Below are positions 25,970-34,822 of a stretch of DNA of 64,000 nucleotides, in pieces (within the stretch, counting starts at the first letter, position 1; each line of letters opens with the position of its first letter). Location of the stretch: the NCBI RefSeq assembly GCF_019336435.1, contig NZ_JAHWXQ010000001.1, positions 1,458,054 through 1,522,053 on the forward strand, in the 5' to 3' direction. The stretch is from Pontibacter populi (lineage in GTDB: Bacteria > Bacteroidota > Bacteroidia > Cytophagales > Hymenobacteraceae). Position numbers and translations under genes: made by a program. A model generated the notes under the pieces. The model was not told the DNA's origin. It ran no database searches and saw only the letters and a program-made list of their open reading frames with translations.

Positions 25970-27382
25970 TCAACCAACTATAACTTCTTCCTTTTCGCCG
26001 GTATTCAGGTCTATTTTAAAGAGCTGGTGGCTGTTGGTGCTGGTTACCCATAGTTTGCCGTTCAGGAAGATGAGGTCGTTGGGTTCGTGGAGACCTTTGG
26101 CTAAGGTGTGGATGCGTTTACGACTCAGGTCGAGCACTTTTACTTTACCATTGTAGGTATCGGCAATGTACACGTCGCTGTCTATTATCTCTACGCCCAC
26201 GCAATGCTGCAGCAGCGCATCATCCACGTCACCATCCACATCCCCGAAATCGAACAAGCCTCTGCCAAGCGGTGTGCGAACTATACCGGTACTTAAATTT
26301 ATAGATCGGATAGCGCTGGCTTCGGCGTCAGCTACAAATAATACATCCCCGCTTATAGCCAATCCGCTGGGCTGGTTAAAAGCCGCTTCGAGCAGATGTC
26401 CGTCTGTAAGGGCTTCGCGGCCGGAGCCAGCAAAGCGATATATTTTACCGGTTTCGAGGTCCATGCGCAGTACCTGGTGGTTGCCGGCGCTGGCAATAAA
26501 CATATTTTGCCCGTGAATAAGCAGGTCCCAGGGGCTGTTCGAATTTACAGGTTCGCTATCCTTCTCATCCAGAAAATAATACTCCAGTTCGCCGGTACCT
26601 GCTGCAGTTGTTACCATTCTATGTTTCAGGTCTACCTTCCGGATAGCGTTGTTTTTGGCATCGGCAATGTAAAGTGTATCGTCAAGCAGGACCAGTCCGT
26701 GAGGCTCGTAAAAAGTCGAATCGGCATAGCCGCCGTTGTTAAAGCCCTGCTCTCCACTGCCAATTATCTCCAGTATTTTACCCTGTTGGTTTAGCTTTAA
26801 AACCCGATTGTGCCCGCTGTCAGAAAGGTAAATATTGCCCTCGTTGTCGCTGATGAGTTTGGATGGAAAGGATAAAATAGTGCTTTCGCTATGCTCCACG
26901 TGGAAACGGACAGGCTCATAGTTCAGCGATTCTTTAAATTCACCTTTCAGTCGCTGGATGTACGGGTGCACCGTATCGTAAACACTTTCGCCGGCATGTT
27001 GCCCTACCACTTTGCCGTTCGGGTCTATCAAGACTATAGTTGGCCAGGCTTTTATCCCGTACTGGTCCCATAGTTTATAGTCTGCATCGTTCACGACCGG
27101 GTGCTCAATCCCGAATTTCCGGATAGCCTGCTTTATAGTTTCGCTTTGCTTTTCGGCGTCAAACTTAGCTGAGTGCACACCAATCACCACCAGCACATCT
27201 GCAAATTCTTCCTCCAGGCGTTTCAGGTCGGGCACAATATGCTGGCAGTTAATACAGCCGAATGTCCAGAAATCCAGCAGCACAATTTTGCCTCGTAAGT
27301 CTTTAATTGACCAGTCACGGTCAGTATTCAGCCAGCCGTAGGCTGTAGTTAAATCCGGAGCATTTACGCGGCCTGTCAGCAT
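25970..27382 (-). CDS. Thioredoxin-like / NHL-repeat protein (NHLRC2-like)
   Basis: A 470-residue protein with two parts. Residues about 1-150 are a thioredoxin/TlpA-like fold with the redox motif in WTFGCINCQHIVPDL (CINC). Residues about 165-470 form an NHL-type beta-propeller with repeats such as DNEGNIYLSDSGHNRVLKL and LDDTLYIADAKNNAIRKVD. This arrangement matches NHLRC2-like proteins found in bacteria and animals. No signal peptide is seen, so it is probably cytoplasmic. Its role is unknown; the CxxC suggests thiol redox activity. Confidence 0.87.
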   Translation of the reverse strand: MLTGRVNAPDLTTAYGWLNTDRDWSIKDLRGKIVLLDFWTFGCINCQHIVPDLKRLEEEFADVLVVIGVHSAKFDAEKQSETIKQAIRKFGIEHPVVNDADYKLWDQYGIKAWPTIVLIDPNGKVVGQHAGESVYDTVHPYIQRLKGEFKESLNYEPVRFHVEHSESTILSFPSKLISDNEGNIYLSDSGHNRVLKLNQQGKILEIIGSGEQGFNNGGYADSTFYEPHGLVLLDDTLYIADAKNNAIRKVDLKHRMVTTAAGTGELEYYFLDEKDSEPVNSNSPWDLLIHGQNMFIASAGNHQVLRMDLETGKIYRFAGSGREALTDGHLLEAAFNQPSGLAISGDVLFVADAEASAIRSINLSTGIVRTPLGRGLFDFGDVDGDVDDALLQHCVGVEIIDSDVYIADTYNGKVKVLDLSRKRIHTLAKGLHEPNDLIFLNGKLWVTSTNSHQLFKIDLNTGEKEEVIVG

Positions 27383-27497
27383 GGTTTATAGTTTGATCTT
27401 TGAGTTTATAATTACCGGGTTAGAAGTTTAAAGGTTATTATTGATTTAGGAGTGGGTGGAGTCCTTGCTAGCAGTTTATTACAGTTTCCTTTCTTCT

Positions 27498-28092
27498 GTC
27501 ATTTCGACCGCAGTGAGAAATCTATCCCAGCTTTAAGTCGAAGTCAGTCACAAATGGAATGAAGCTATCCTTTCAAACTTTCTTTCATCCTGGGAGCTCT
27601 AGGTACCTATAGTTGTCATAGCTGGCTTTGGTGCCCTCATGGCCGGGAGGCCTCGTCTTCGGGCATCGCGCTGCGCGAATCTCTTTTGCTCGTGCCTCGC
27701 AATGCCCTACAGGCACCAGATATTCACAAGGCGCTCAACCCAAAGACTGAAATCAGTTCGATAGCTATCTTTATAGTTTGATTTGAATAGTTATAGTTGC
27801 ATCGCTTGATCTTGGCTATACTTTCGAGGAGACAGGTAAACCTGTCCTACCTTGAGTTGTAACTATAGCACTATAGTTTAGAAATTGGTAAAATCAGAAT
27901 TGTCCCCTTGAGTGGACTACAGGGGTGTTAAAACAGCAACTACAGAACTATAAAGTAAACTATAGCAATGTCTTAAAAGCTCCACGCCTTAGGCAAGGAG
28001 GGGATAAAGGGGTGGTTGAACCACGCTAACTATAGAACATCATCCTAAACTATAACTATAGCCAAAATCCCCTCTCCTGAGAGGGGCTTGGA
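27498..28092. repeat. Copy 1 of a ~0.6 kb non-coding mosaic repeat
   Basis: Contains six blocks in the same order and nearly the same spacing as the copy at 47883: GTCATTTCGA (27498), GGCCGGGAGGCC (27641), GCTCAACCCAAAGACTGA (27733), hairpin GACAGGTAAACCTGTC (27831), GTCCCCTTGAG-GGACTACAGG (27902), and AGCTCCACGCCTTAGGCAAG (27979). It is followed by a CCCCTCTCCTGAGAGGGG palindrome. Five CTATAG words occur after the GACAGG hairpin. It carries no convincing reading frame and fills most of the 885-bp gap between the NHL and nuoA genes. Confidence 0.8.
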
Positions 28093-28242
28093 TTTTTACT
28101 TCCTACCCGAGACACTAGCAAGAACTTCACACGCCGCCAGATCTTAAGCCTGACAATCTTAAAATCCTGTAAATCCTGATCCGGACAAATACCTCTCTCC
28201 TGTGAATTTAAACCAGCGCGGGCGGGATAATTTATTTTATCG

Positions 28243-28250
28243 TAAATTTG
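28243..28250 (+). promoter_or_regulatory. -7 promoter element for nuoA
   Basis: TAAATTTG fits TAnnTTTG and lies 17 bp before the nuoA ATG. It is the only good promoter match in this spacer and probably drives nuoABC. Confidence 0.5.
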
Positions 28251-28267
28251 TGTAAACACGGCTAACT

Positions 28268-28780
28268 ATGGCGGAAACCTATGCTTCAGATTTCGGAACG
28301 ATCCTGCTTTTCCTGGTAGGTGGGGCCATTTTTGTGGTTATCGGCCTGCTTACAGCAAAGATGATTCGCCCGAACCGGCCAAATGCTGAGAAGCTGACGA
28401 CCTACGAATCGGGGGAAGAACCTATTGGCAACTCGTGGGTGCAGTTTAACCCGCGCTTTTACGTAGTGGCGCTGATCTTCATTATTTTCGATGTAGAGCT
28501 GGCCTTCCTGTTTCCGTGGGCAACGGTGTTTGGGCGCAGAGACCTGATAGAGGCCACTGATGGCATGTGGGGTTGGTTCTCGCTGATCGAGATGTTTATT
28601 TTTATCGGTATACTGGTATTAGGCTTAGCGTATGCCTGGGCAAAGGGCCACCTCGACTGGATAAAACCTGCCCCGATTATCCCGAAGAGCCGCTCAAAAA
28701 TACCTGCCGAACTATACCAGCGCGTAAACGAGCGGAAATATAACAGTAGCAAAGCAGATAAGGCACCAACGACCGACTAA
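28268..28780 (+). CDS. nuoA: NADH-quinone oxidoreductase subunit A
   Basis: Membrane subunit of respiratory complex I at the junction of arm and membrane domain. Three membrane helices are visible ([60 protein letters not shown]). The signature [20 protein letters not shown] is in the first loop. At 170 residues it is longer than typical, owing to a charged C-terminal tail. It begins the nuoABC cluster. Confidence 0.97.
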   Translation: MAETYASDFGTILLFLVGGAIFVVIGLLTAKMIRPNRPNAEKLTTYESGEEPIGNSWVQFNPRFYVVALIFIIFDVELAFLFPWATVFGRRDLIEATDGMWGWFSLIEMFIFIGILVLGLAYAWAKGHLDWIKPAPIIPKSRSKIPAELYQRVNERKYNSSKADKAPTTD

Positions 28781-28825
28781 CTATAGTTTATTCATTACTA
28801 ATTCATCATTACTCATTTAAAACCT

Positions 28826-29338
28826 GTGGATAAAACCGGAGAAGGCGGCATTGTAATTACCAAGCTGGACGACCTGCTGAACTGGGCGCGACTAACCTCG
28901 CTGTTCCCGATGGGTTTTGGCCTGGCTTGCTGTGCTATTGAAATGATGGGTGCCTACGCGTCGGGTTATGACCTGGACCGTTTCGGCATTATACCGCGAG
29001 CTTCTCCGAGGCAATCTGATGTAATGATTGTGGCTGGTACTGTTACTTTTAAAATGGCTGACCGCGTTCGTCGCCTGTACGAGCAGATGCCGGAGCCACG
29101 TTACGTAATCTCGATGGGAAGTTGCTCTAATTGCGGTGGCCCATACTGGGAGCACGGTTACCATGTAGTTAAAGGCGTAGACCGTATTATACCAGTGGAT
29201 GTATATGTGCCTGGTTGCCCGCCTCGCCCTGAAGCATTGATCGGCGGTTTCCTGAAACTACAGGAGATCATCCGCCAGGAAACAATACGTGCTCCAAGAG
29301 CCGTGCAGCAGATTATGGCAAAACGAATGAGTGTATAA
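28826..29338 (+). CDS. nuoB: NADH-quinone oxidoreductase subunit B
   Basis: Peripheral-arm subunit carrying the N2 [4Fe-4S] cluster that passes electrons to quinone. The ligands are visible: tandem Cys35-Cys36 in [13 protein letters not shown], a Cys in [11 protein letters not shown] and a Cys in VPGCPPRPE. The start is GTG; no ATG gives a plausible length. The 45-bp spacer from nuoA contains a CTATAGTT word and ATTCATNA-type tracts that recur before nuoC and nuoD. Confidence 0.97.
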   Translation: MDKTGEGGIVITKLDDLLNWARLTSLFPMGFGLACCAIEMMGAYASGYDLDRFGIIPRASPRQSDVMIVAGTVTFKMADRVRRLYEQMPEPRYVISMGSCSNCGGPYWEHGYHVVKGVDRIIPVDVYVPGCPPRPEALIGGFLKLQEIIRQETIRAPRAVQQIMAKRMSV

Positions 29339-29410
29339 TGGTGGATGTGTAATTAGAATTCTTACTTTACGGTTATTACTCATTAATCATTCCTGATTAA
29401 TAATTAAGAT

Positions 29411-30007
29411 ATGGAGTTTGCGGAATTACAGGATTTTATAGTTGCGAAGTTTGGTGCTGAGGTTATAGTTGCCGAAAAGGCCGATGGGCTGCAGCCTTAC
29501 CTGGTGCTGCAAACTGAGCGCCTTGCTGATGTATGCCTGGAGCTACACGACAACGAACAAACCTACTTCGATTTTCTTTCCTGCATTACTGGCATAGATA
29601 ACGGCCCCGAAGCCGGAACTATGGAAGTTGCCTATAACCTGTATTCCATTCCTTATGATCATCGCCTTACGCTAAAAGTACAGGTGCCGCGTAATATCGA
29701 AAACGAACCTATACCTGCTGTACCAACTATAAGCCACATCTGGCGCACCGCCGACTGGCAGGAACGTGAAATATTTGACCTGCTGGGCATCTACTTTACC
29801 AACCACCCTGACATGCGCCGCATCCTTTGCGCCGCCGACTGGGAAGGCCACCCGCTCCGCAAAGACTATAAACTGCAGGATTACTACCACGGCATAAAAG
29901 TACCCTACGACGACCATAATGAGAACAGTGGCTTCCGTGGTGAACCAATCAAGCTTACCAACCACCCACACGAGCAATTCCCGGACATGCGGGAAAAACC
30001 GGAGTAG
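29411..30007 (+). CDS. nuoC: NADH-quinone oxidoreductase subunit C
   Basis: 30-kDa peripheral-arm subunit of complex I. The family signature WRTADWQEREIFDLLGIYF is followed by HPDMRRILCAADWEGHPLRKDY. It has 198 residues, normal for an unfused NuoC. It should be followed directly by nuoD, but the next 9.2 kb is unrelated DNA on the opposite strand and nuoD appears only at 39295. Confidence 0.97.
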   Translation: MEFAELQDFIVAKFGAEVIVAEKADGLQPYLVLQTERLADVCLELHDNEQTYFDFLSCITGIDNGPEAGTMEVAYNLYSIPYDHRLTLKVQVPRNIENEPIPAVPTISHIWRTADWQEREIFDLLGIYFTNHPDMRRILCAADWEGHPLRKDYKLQDYYHGIKVPYDDHNENSGFRGEPIKLTNHPHEQFPDMREKPE

Positions 30008-30618
30008 GTTTGTAGTTTACCCATTTCTGCCATAGATAGCCTTTGCTATAGTTGTGCCTATAGTTTTATAGTTAGCCTATTCTACCGCAAGTTTTCAACT
30101 TGTGGTTTTATTTTGGTGTTGAGTTTGTAACTCAACTGGCCCAGTAGGGACAGAAACTGTGCTGGCTATAGTTTACGTGTTCTAACCACCTCAACCCCTA
30201 CTTGTCTAAGGCGGGGAGCTTTAGGGCTAGTGCTATAGTTAGCGCTTTAAACCCTGTAGTTTCCTGAAGGTTAGAGTCTTTATTCTACTCTTTGCCCTCG
30301 CTCGCGTCTCGCGAGTGTGTGTTACCTGCGGACTCTGGCCGCTTTAACTATAGCTTATAGTTGCCTGAAGGTATATTTTGCCATTAGCAATAGTTTTAAC
30401 TAACGTGGCGGGACGCCACCAAATACCTCACACTCGCGGGACGCGAGCGAGGGCGCTATTTGAAATTGAGATGAACAGAATGAAACAATCCTGCCCTCAA
30501 AAAGCAGTTGCTGTCTTTGCTATAGTTCAGGCTATTATATTGTGCTTGGGATGCTATCAAACTATAAGAAAAAAGGCTACCAATCTGGCAGCCTTTCTGA
30601 TATCACAGCAACTATGAA
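30008..30618. other. Repeat-rich gap after nuoC
   Basis: A 611-bp gap without a credible gene. It holds six CTATAG words, an inverted copy of the AGCTCCACG...CAAGGAGGGG block (around 30190-30223), and a 26-bp inverted repeat with one mismatch: arms 30294-30319 and 30429-30454, core CCCTCGCTCGCGTC, 109-nt spacer. A 79-codon frame at 30378-30617 runs through the repeats and looks spurious. Confidence 0.7.
30572..30596 (-). terminator. Terminator of the SPFH gene cluster
   Basis: AAAGGCT-A-CCA, loop ATC, TGG-C-AGCCTTT: a 10-bp stem with one mismatch, followed on the minus strand by TTTTTTC. It lies 23 bp after the SPFH stop. Confidence 0.75.
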
Positions 30619-31413
30619 TTACTGTACATTCTTGAAAAACGTAGGCGAATTACCATAGAGCGGCGTGCTGCCATTCCACTTTTCTATAAACTGCTGTTGT
30701 ATTAGCAACGGAGTTAGTGTACGCTGGCGTAACTCGTTAGCGCGGGCTTCTGCTTCGGCTTCCACAATCTTCTTACGGGCTTGGGCCTCGGCAACTTTCA
30801 GTTCGTTTTCTACCTGCATGGCTTGCTGTACGGCTTTGTTTTTCAGGTTCACGGCCTGCACAATCACTTCCGGGTACTGTAAACCGCTGGTCATCTGCTC
30901 CAGGTCGAAACCTTCTTTGCGTAAGGCATCGCCAAGCGCTAACTGTACCTTATCTTCGAAAGACTGCCGGTTAGAAATGATGCTATCAGTAGAGTATTTG
31001 TTGAACTGAATACGGAAGGCGTCGCGCGTGTAGTTATAGAGCGTGGTTTCGGTAATCTGGCCAATCTCTTTGCGGTACTTGCTGAAAATGCGTGGACTCT
31101 CGCCCGGCAATACCCGGAACGAAATAGTAGGATCCACGGTGAAAACAGAGCCGTCTTTGGCATTAACTGTAAAAGGGCTATAGTCTACGGTCTGCACGAA
31201 AGTCGGGAACTGGTATACTTCTTCGGTGAACGGGTTGTACCAAACACGCCCTGTTACCAGGCTCACGTCCTGTACGCCTTTATCGGTACCATATAATTTA
31301 ACCAGTATGCCCTCGTGCCCGGCATCTATGCGTGTGCAGGAGGTCATGGCGGTAACAGAAAATACAAGTATAAGCACAGAGGCTATAGCCCAGGTAATTA
31401 ATTGGCGGTTCAT
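30619..31413 (-). CDS. SPFH/prohibitin-family lipoprotein
   Basis: A 264-residue protein with an N-terminal hydrophobic segment and lipobox-like VTAMTSC (Cys26). The SPFH/Band 7 domain spans about residues 30-200 (AGHEGILVKLYGTDKGVQDVSL through VIVQAVNLKNKAVQQAM). A charged coiled coil follows (VENELKVAEAQARKKIVEAEAEARANELRQ). Prohibitin-like proteins organise membrane microdomains and can modulate membrane proteases. Its ATG overlaps the stop of a 62-residue membrane protein gene by one base, so they form an operon. Confidence 0.85.
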   Translation of the reverse strand: MNRQLITWAIASVLILVFSVTAMTSCTRIDAGHEGILVKLYGTDKGVQDVSLVTGRVWYNPFTEEVYQFPTFVQTVDYSPFTVNAKDGSVFTVDPTISFRVLPGESPRIFSKYRKEIGQITETTLYNYTRDAFRIQFNKYSTDSIISNRQSFEDKVQLALGDALRKEGFDLEQMTSGLQYPEVIVQAVNLKNKAVQQAMQVENELKVAEAQARKKIVEAEAEARANELRQRTLTPLLIQQQFIEKWNGSTPLYGNSPTFFKNVQ

Positions 31414-31601
31414 TAAGCTTTGAATTTGGAAAGGGTGTAACGGATAACTATAAAATTAACGACTATAAGTAAGACCAGCAGTAACAGGCCAACTATAACT
31501 GATGCATCCGAAGGCAGCCGGATCAGGGCCACCACTTCGGTATAAGCAAAAATGTCAGCGACTAGCAGCAGGATAAGCAGAAACAGATATTGAAATTTCA
31601 T
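31413..31601 (-). CDS. Small membrane protein coupled to the SPFH gene
   Basis: A 62-residue protein with two predicted membrane helices (YLFLLILLLVADIFAYTEVV and SVIVGLLLLVLLIVVNFIVI) and a basic end (RYTLSKFKA). Its TAA overlaps the SPFH ATG by one base (TAATG), which supports real translation despite its size. No family is recognised. It may be a membrane partner of the SPFH protein. Confidence 0.65.
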   Translation of the reverse strand: MKFQYLFLLILLLVADIFAYTEVVALIRLPSDASVIVGLLLLVLLIVVNFIVIRYTLSKFKA

Positions 31602-31631
31602 GAGCGAGAGGTAGTCGTATTATCTGGCAGA

Positions 31632-32069
31632 TTAATTTTTATGGAGCAGAAAAATAAGATGTTCAAACCCTGTAGCGGAAGGCACAGGAGCATAGTATTT
31701 AACCTGTTGTTCAGACTCTTCTGCTACCATATATTTCTTACCGCCAATTATCAGCTCTTTTGTGGTCCTGTTATAAGTGTAAGGCAGGCTTACAATTGTG
31801 GGCTCATCGCTGTTGCACTTATTGGCTCCCTGATTAATTGTTAAGGTCCCCTTCGCATCAAAGTGGTAAGTATCATCCTGCTGGCATGTCAACACAGCAA
31901 AATATCTTACATTTCCGGGAGGGTTGGTAGCCGGGTTTTTATCCTGCATCCCCGGTTTCCAGGTAGTAGAAAGCAAAATATCTGCCGGTGCTTCATTCTC
32001 TTTTTCGCAGGAGCTAAAGAGCATTATAACCAGTACAAGGCCTAACAGGCGTGCTATAGTTTGTTTCAT
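31632..32069 (-). CDS. Hypothetical lipoprotein
   Basis: A 145-residue protein with a lipobox (IMLFSSC, Cys21). The body resembles small lipocalin-like Bacteroidota lipoproteins: STTWKP near the start, CQQDDTYHFDAKGTLTINQG in the middle and a threonine/tyrosine-rich beta end. It is encoded on the same strand and 30 bp upstream of the small membrane protein gene, so may belong to that operon. The biochemical function is unknown. Confidence 0.7.
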   Translation of the reverse strand: MKQTIARLLGLVLVIMLFSSCEKENEAPADILLSTTWKPGMQDKNPATNPPGNVRYFAVLTCQQDDTYHFDAKGTLTINQGANKCNSDEPTIVSLPYTYNRTTKELIIGGKKYMVAEESEQQVKYYAPVPSATGFEHLIFLLHKN

Positions 32070-32185
32070 TTAGAAGATTGGTTTATGGCTGCTTAGTCTG
32101 TAACTGGTATTTAAATATCTGCTTAGCTGCCTGGTATAGTTTATAGGTAGCTTTTGCGGCAACAGGCTATCTCTGGTAATATTGG

Positions 32186-33079
32186 TTACTTTAATTTTTC
32201 AATGTGCCTTTTAGACACAGAGATCATTTCTGCATCATCAGCATACCGAATTACTTTGTCGTAATATTCGATCGCTTTTTTCTTATCACCCTTTAGCCTG
32301 TACCCTTGGGCAATATTTGCCAGCACTATAGCATCTTTCGGATTCAACTTCTCAGCCTGTAAGAGCGGGGCAATTCCTTTATCATGCTCGCCGGTTAGTA
32401 GGTAAGTAACCGATAGGTTTGACAAGCTTTCAATATGATCGGGATACAGCTTCAGAATTTCAGTAGCTATAGTTCTCATATTTATCAGCAACTCGTCGTC
32501 TCCGGTATTATAGAGCTGCAGTTGATAATTCTGTAAACTGGATAGAAAAAAGTCTTTGCCATCCGGGCGTTTTTCGTTGTTGGTCCATGTCCATTGGTTG
32601 TGGTTTTCTTTCGAGTATTGAATGGCAGTAACTATCTCATCAGTAAAATTTTGCCAATCGCCCGCCTGCCCCAATGCGTATATTTTTCCGAATCTCATGT
32701 CGAGCCGGTCAGGGTATAGTTTAATCCCCTCGTCTATTTTCTCAAGCCCTTTTTTAAACGTGGAGCTATTAAAAACAACTTCGCTGGCCATATATCCGGC
32801 TGCTTTATTTGTGTTGTCAGAAAGCACCAGACTTTCTCCTTTTGGCTGCGTTGTGGTCAGCGAAACAACCTCTTCTCTTGACTTAAGGAAATAATAGTTG
32901 AAGTAACTGGTAAAGAGTTCCGGGTCCTTTGGGTTGGCTTTTTCCCACTTCAATAAGGTTTCCCTTTGCTTCAGGGTGTCGTTTTCCTGGCAGTATCTGT
33001 TAAAGTCGGCCTGAAAAGTCTGCGCGGAACAAAGACTTGTGAGCGCCAGGAAGATGATAAGTGTAATCGTCTGTTTCAT
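32186..33079 (-). CDS. TPR-repeat exported protein
   Basis: A 297-residue protein with a signal peptide (ITLIIFLALTSLCSAQ). At least three tetratricopeptide repeats occupy the C-terminal part (HIESLSNLSVTYLLTGEHDK, DAIVLANIAQGYRLKGDKKK, IEYYDKVIRYADD). Helical repeats of this type bind other proteins. No catalytic signature. The N-terminal region (KQRETLLKWEKANPKDPELF) is also TPR-like. Confidence 0.75.
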   Translation of the reverse strand: MKQTITLIIFLALTSLCSAQTFQADFNRYCQENDTLKQRETLLKWEKANPKDPELFTSYFNYYFLKSREEVVSLTTTQPKGESLVLSDNTNKAAGYMASEVVFNSSTFKKGLEKIDEGIKLYPDRLDMRFGKIYALGQAGDWQNFTDEIVTAIQYSKENHNQWTWTNNEKRPDGKDFFLSSLQNYQLQLYNTGDDELLINMRTIATEILKLYPDHIESLSNLSVTYLLTGEHDKGIAPLLQAEKLNPKDAIVLANIAQGYRLKGDKKKAIEYYDKVIRYADDAEMISVSKRHIEKLK

Positions 33080-33162
33080 AATGGTTAAAATGGCCGGGAA
33101 CTATAGAATAGAGGATATAGAACAACGTTTATCCGCAGAACCTAACCAGGAAGGAAAGCTCC

Positions 33163-33184
33163 GCTAACGAATATACTATATATT
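33163..33184. repeat. Left copy of a 22-bp direct repeat
   Basis: Starts GCTAACGAATATACTATA and is identical over 22 bp to 39158-39179. The two copies bracket 6.0 kb containing the seven minus-strand genes from the oxidoreductase to the 146-residue unknown. The repeat is A/T-rich and could be a recombination or insertion scar. Confidence 0.8.
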
Positions 33185-33269
33185 ATCAGATCTATATAAT
33201 ATCTGTCCGGTAAAATTGAAACCGCTTACGCAACTATAGACTTTTATGCTACCGATAGCTGCAGGTTAT

Positions 33270-34235
33270 TTAGCAAGGCAGTATGATAACTACATTGCCG
33301 ATTTTCTGACCTGTCTCCACGTATTTATAAGCATCAACGATCTGCTCTAATGGATATATCCGGTCCAGCAAAGGTTTAAACTGCTTTTGCTCTACCAGGT
33401 GCTTTAGAAACTCCACGTCGGCTTTGCTAATGGTAGGTATAGGAAACAGCACCTTTTTGCCCTTCCGTAGCGGTGTTAATAGCGCGAGGTAGATGTTCTC
33501 CCAGTTTTTGCCGAGCTCTGTGGAGATATAAATGCCCTTTTCTGTTAGCACCGGTTTGCAATGCCCGAACGACGTTTTCCCGACAGCGTCAAACACAACA
33601 CTATACAAGCGGCCTGTCTGGGCATAATCTTCCTTTGTGTAATCGATAACCACATCAGCTCCTAGCGATTTGACAAGTGAAACGTGGTTGGTATGGCATA
33701 CGGCCGTTACGTGCGCCCCGAAATGTTTGAGCAGTTGTACCGCAGCCGAGCCAATAGCACCCGTTGCCCCATACACCAGCACTGCATGCTCGCTAGTGAC
33801 TTTTGCTGCCCGAATGTGGCCCAAGGCGTAGTGAGCTCCTTCTGTGATCGGGGCGGCTTCTTCGTAGGTCAGGCCTTCCGGTATAGTTGTAAATGCATCG
33901 TTTTCATCCAATGTTAAGTACTGGCCATGTCCGCCGCACTTTTTGTCGTTATAGCCGAACACCTTTTCCCCGACCTTCACTGATTTCACTGCTCTACCAA
34001 CTGCCTCTACCTGGCCAGCAAATTCGCAGCCAAGTGTTTGGTAATTAGGCTTGAGCAAGCCGCTCCAGAACCTCGAAATGAAATATTCCGCACTCCGGAA
34101 CCCGCTGTCGGTGCGGTTAACGGTAGAAGCGTGGACCCGTAACAGCACTTCATTGTCTTTTGGCTCAGGTTTAGGAACCTCCTGTATGCTTACCACTTCG
34201 GGTGGCCCGTATCGGGTATGTACTGCTGCTTTCAT
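33270..34235 (-). CDS. Quinone oxidoreductase-like NAD(P)-dependent dehydrogenase (MDR family)
   Basis: Medium-chain dehydrogenase/reductase of 321 residues. The GroES-like half is followed by a Rossmann domain with the motif VYGATGAIGSAAVQLLKHFG. Near Cys/His of the usual catalytic zinc site, the sequence reads TLGCEFAGQVEAVG and no four-Cys structural zinc loop is seen, so it is probably a zinc-free quinone oxidoreductase or enoyl-reductase-like type. Substrate unknown. Confidence 0.85.
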   Translation of the reverse strand: MKAAVHTRYGPPEVVSIQEVPKPEPKDNEVLLRVHASTVNRTDSGFRSAEYFISRFWSGLLKPNYQTLGCEFAGQVEAVGRAVKSVKVGEKVFGYNDKKCGGHGQYLTLDENDAFTTIPEGLTYEEAAPITEGAHYALGHIRAAKVTSEHAVLVYGATGAIGSAAVQLLKHFGAHVTAVCHTNHVSLVKSLGADVVIDYTKEDYAQTGRLYSVVFDAVGKTSFGHCKPVLTEKGIYISTELGKNWENIYLALLTPLRKGKKVLFPIPTISKADVEFLKHLVEQKQFKPLLDRIYPLEQIVDAYKYVETGQKIGNVVIILPC

Positions 34236-34298
34236 GAGGTGTGAAGTTTTTGCTTGTGTTCCTGGCCAAATGCTGAAGATAAGTTTACTCTTGTTCTT

Positions 34299-34691
34299 TT
34301 AACTAAATAAAATCTGTGCAGATGGGATTTTCCAAAAGGGCATGTATTCCGTCCAGCTGAAGAAGAAAGAGAAAAATATGTGTATGAAAGGTGCTGATAG
34401 AAAGCTTAGAACCAGGTACAGGGCTGTTTTAGTTTTTCTCAGTTTCAGGACGAACGGGGGTAACAAGACTGTCATCAGCATAGGAATCGGGTAGTAAACC
34501 CACCAGGGCAACCCCAGGGTAGCGCCGTATTTGCCAAACAGCATCCCTACTATAACCACCAAAACAGAGAGTAGTGCAACCGTATACTTTTTCTCCCTAA
34601 ACTCATGTGCTGATAAAACCGCTCTTATTACAAGAAAGAACACAAGCAGTGAGGCAAAGATCATTACCGGGAAATGCCATTCTGTATTCAT
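34299..34691 (-). CDS. Small polytopic membrane protein
   Basis: A 130-residue protein with about four membrane helices (PVMIFASLLVFFLVIRAVLS, VALLSVLVVIVGMLFGKYG, WVYYPIPMLMTVLLPPFVL, ALYLVLSFLSAPFIHIFFSF). No recognised domain. It is one of the seven same-strand genes in the 6-kb block. The spacer to the phosphoesterase holds an 8-bp inverted repeat, GCTAATGC and GCATTAGC, at about 34754-34801. Confidence 0.65.
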   Translation of the reverse strand: MNTEWHFPVMIFASLLVFFLVIRAVLSAHEFREKKYTVALLSVLVVIVGMLFGKYGATLGLPWWVYYPIPMLMTVLLPPFVLKLRKTKTALYLVLSFLSAPFIHIFFSFFFSWTEYMPFWKIPSAQILFS

Positions 34692-34822
34692 ATTCAGAGC
34701 AGGTTTGGTTAAGGGTGGTTTTAGTAAACTATAGTTAGGAATGAAACATTCTTGCTAATGCGAGCTTTTAACTTTTGTCCTTGTCTCTATAAGCATTAGC
34801 TACAGATTCGCACCAACAGATA

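Noticed and set aside
27383..28267. Possible CRISPR array or phage remnant in the long gap before nuoA
   Set aside because: The repeated blocks are not regularly spaced, differ from one another, and no cas or phage gene is nearby. It is better explained by a mosaic repeat.
30378..30617. 79-codon plus-strand frame after nuoC
   Set aside because: It runs through the GC-rich inverted repeat and the SPFH terminator, lacks protein-like composition, and overlaps regulatory DNA.
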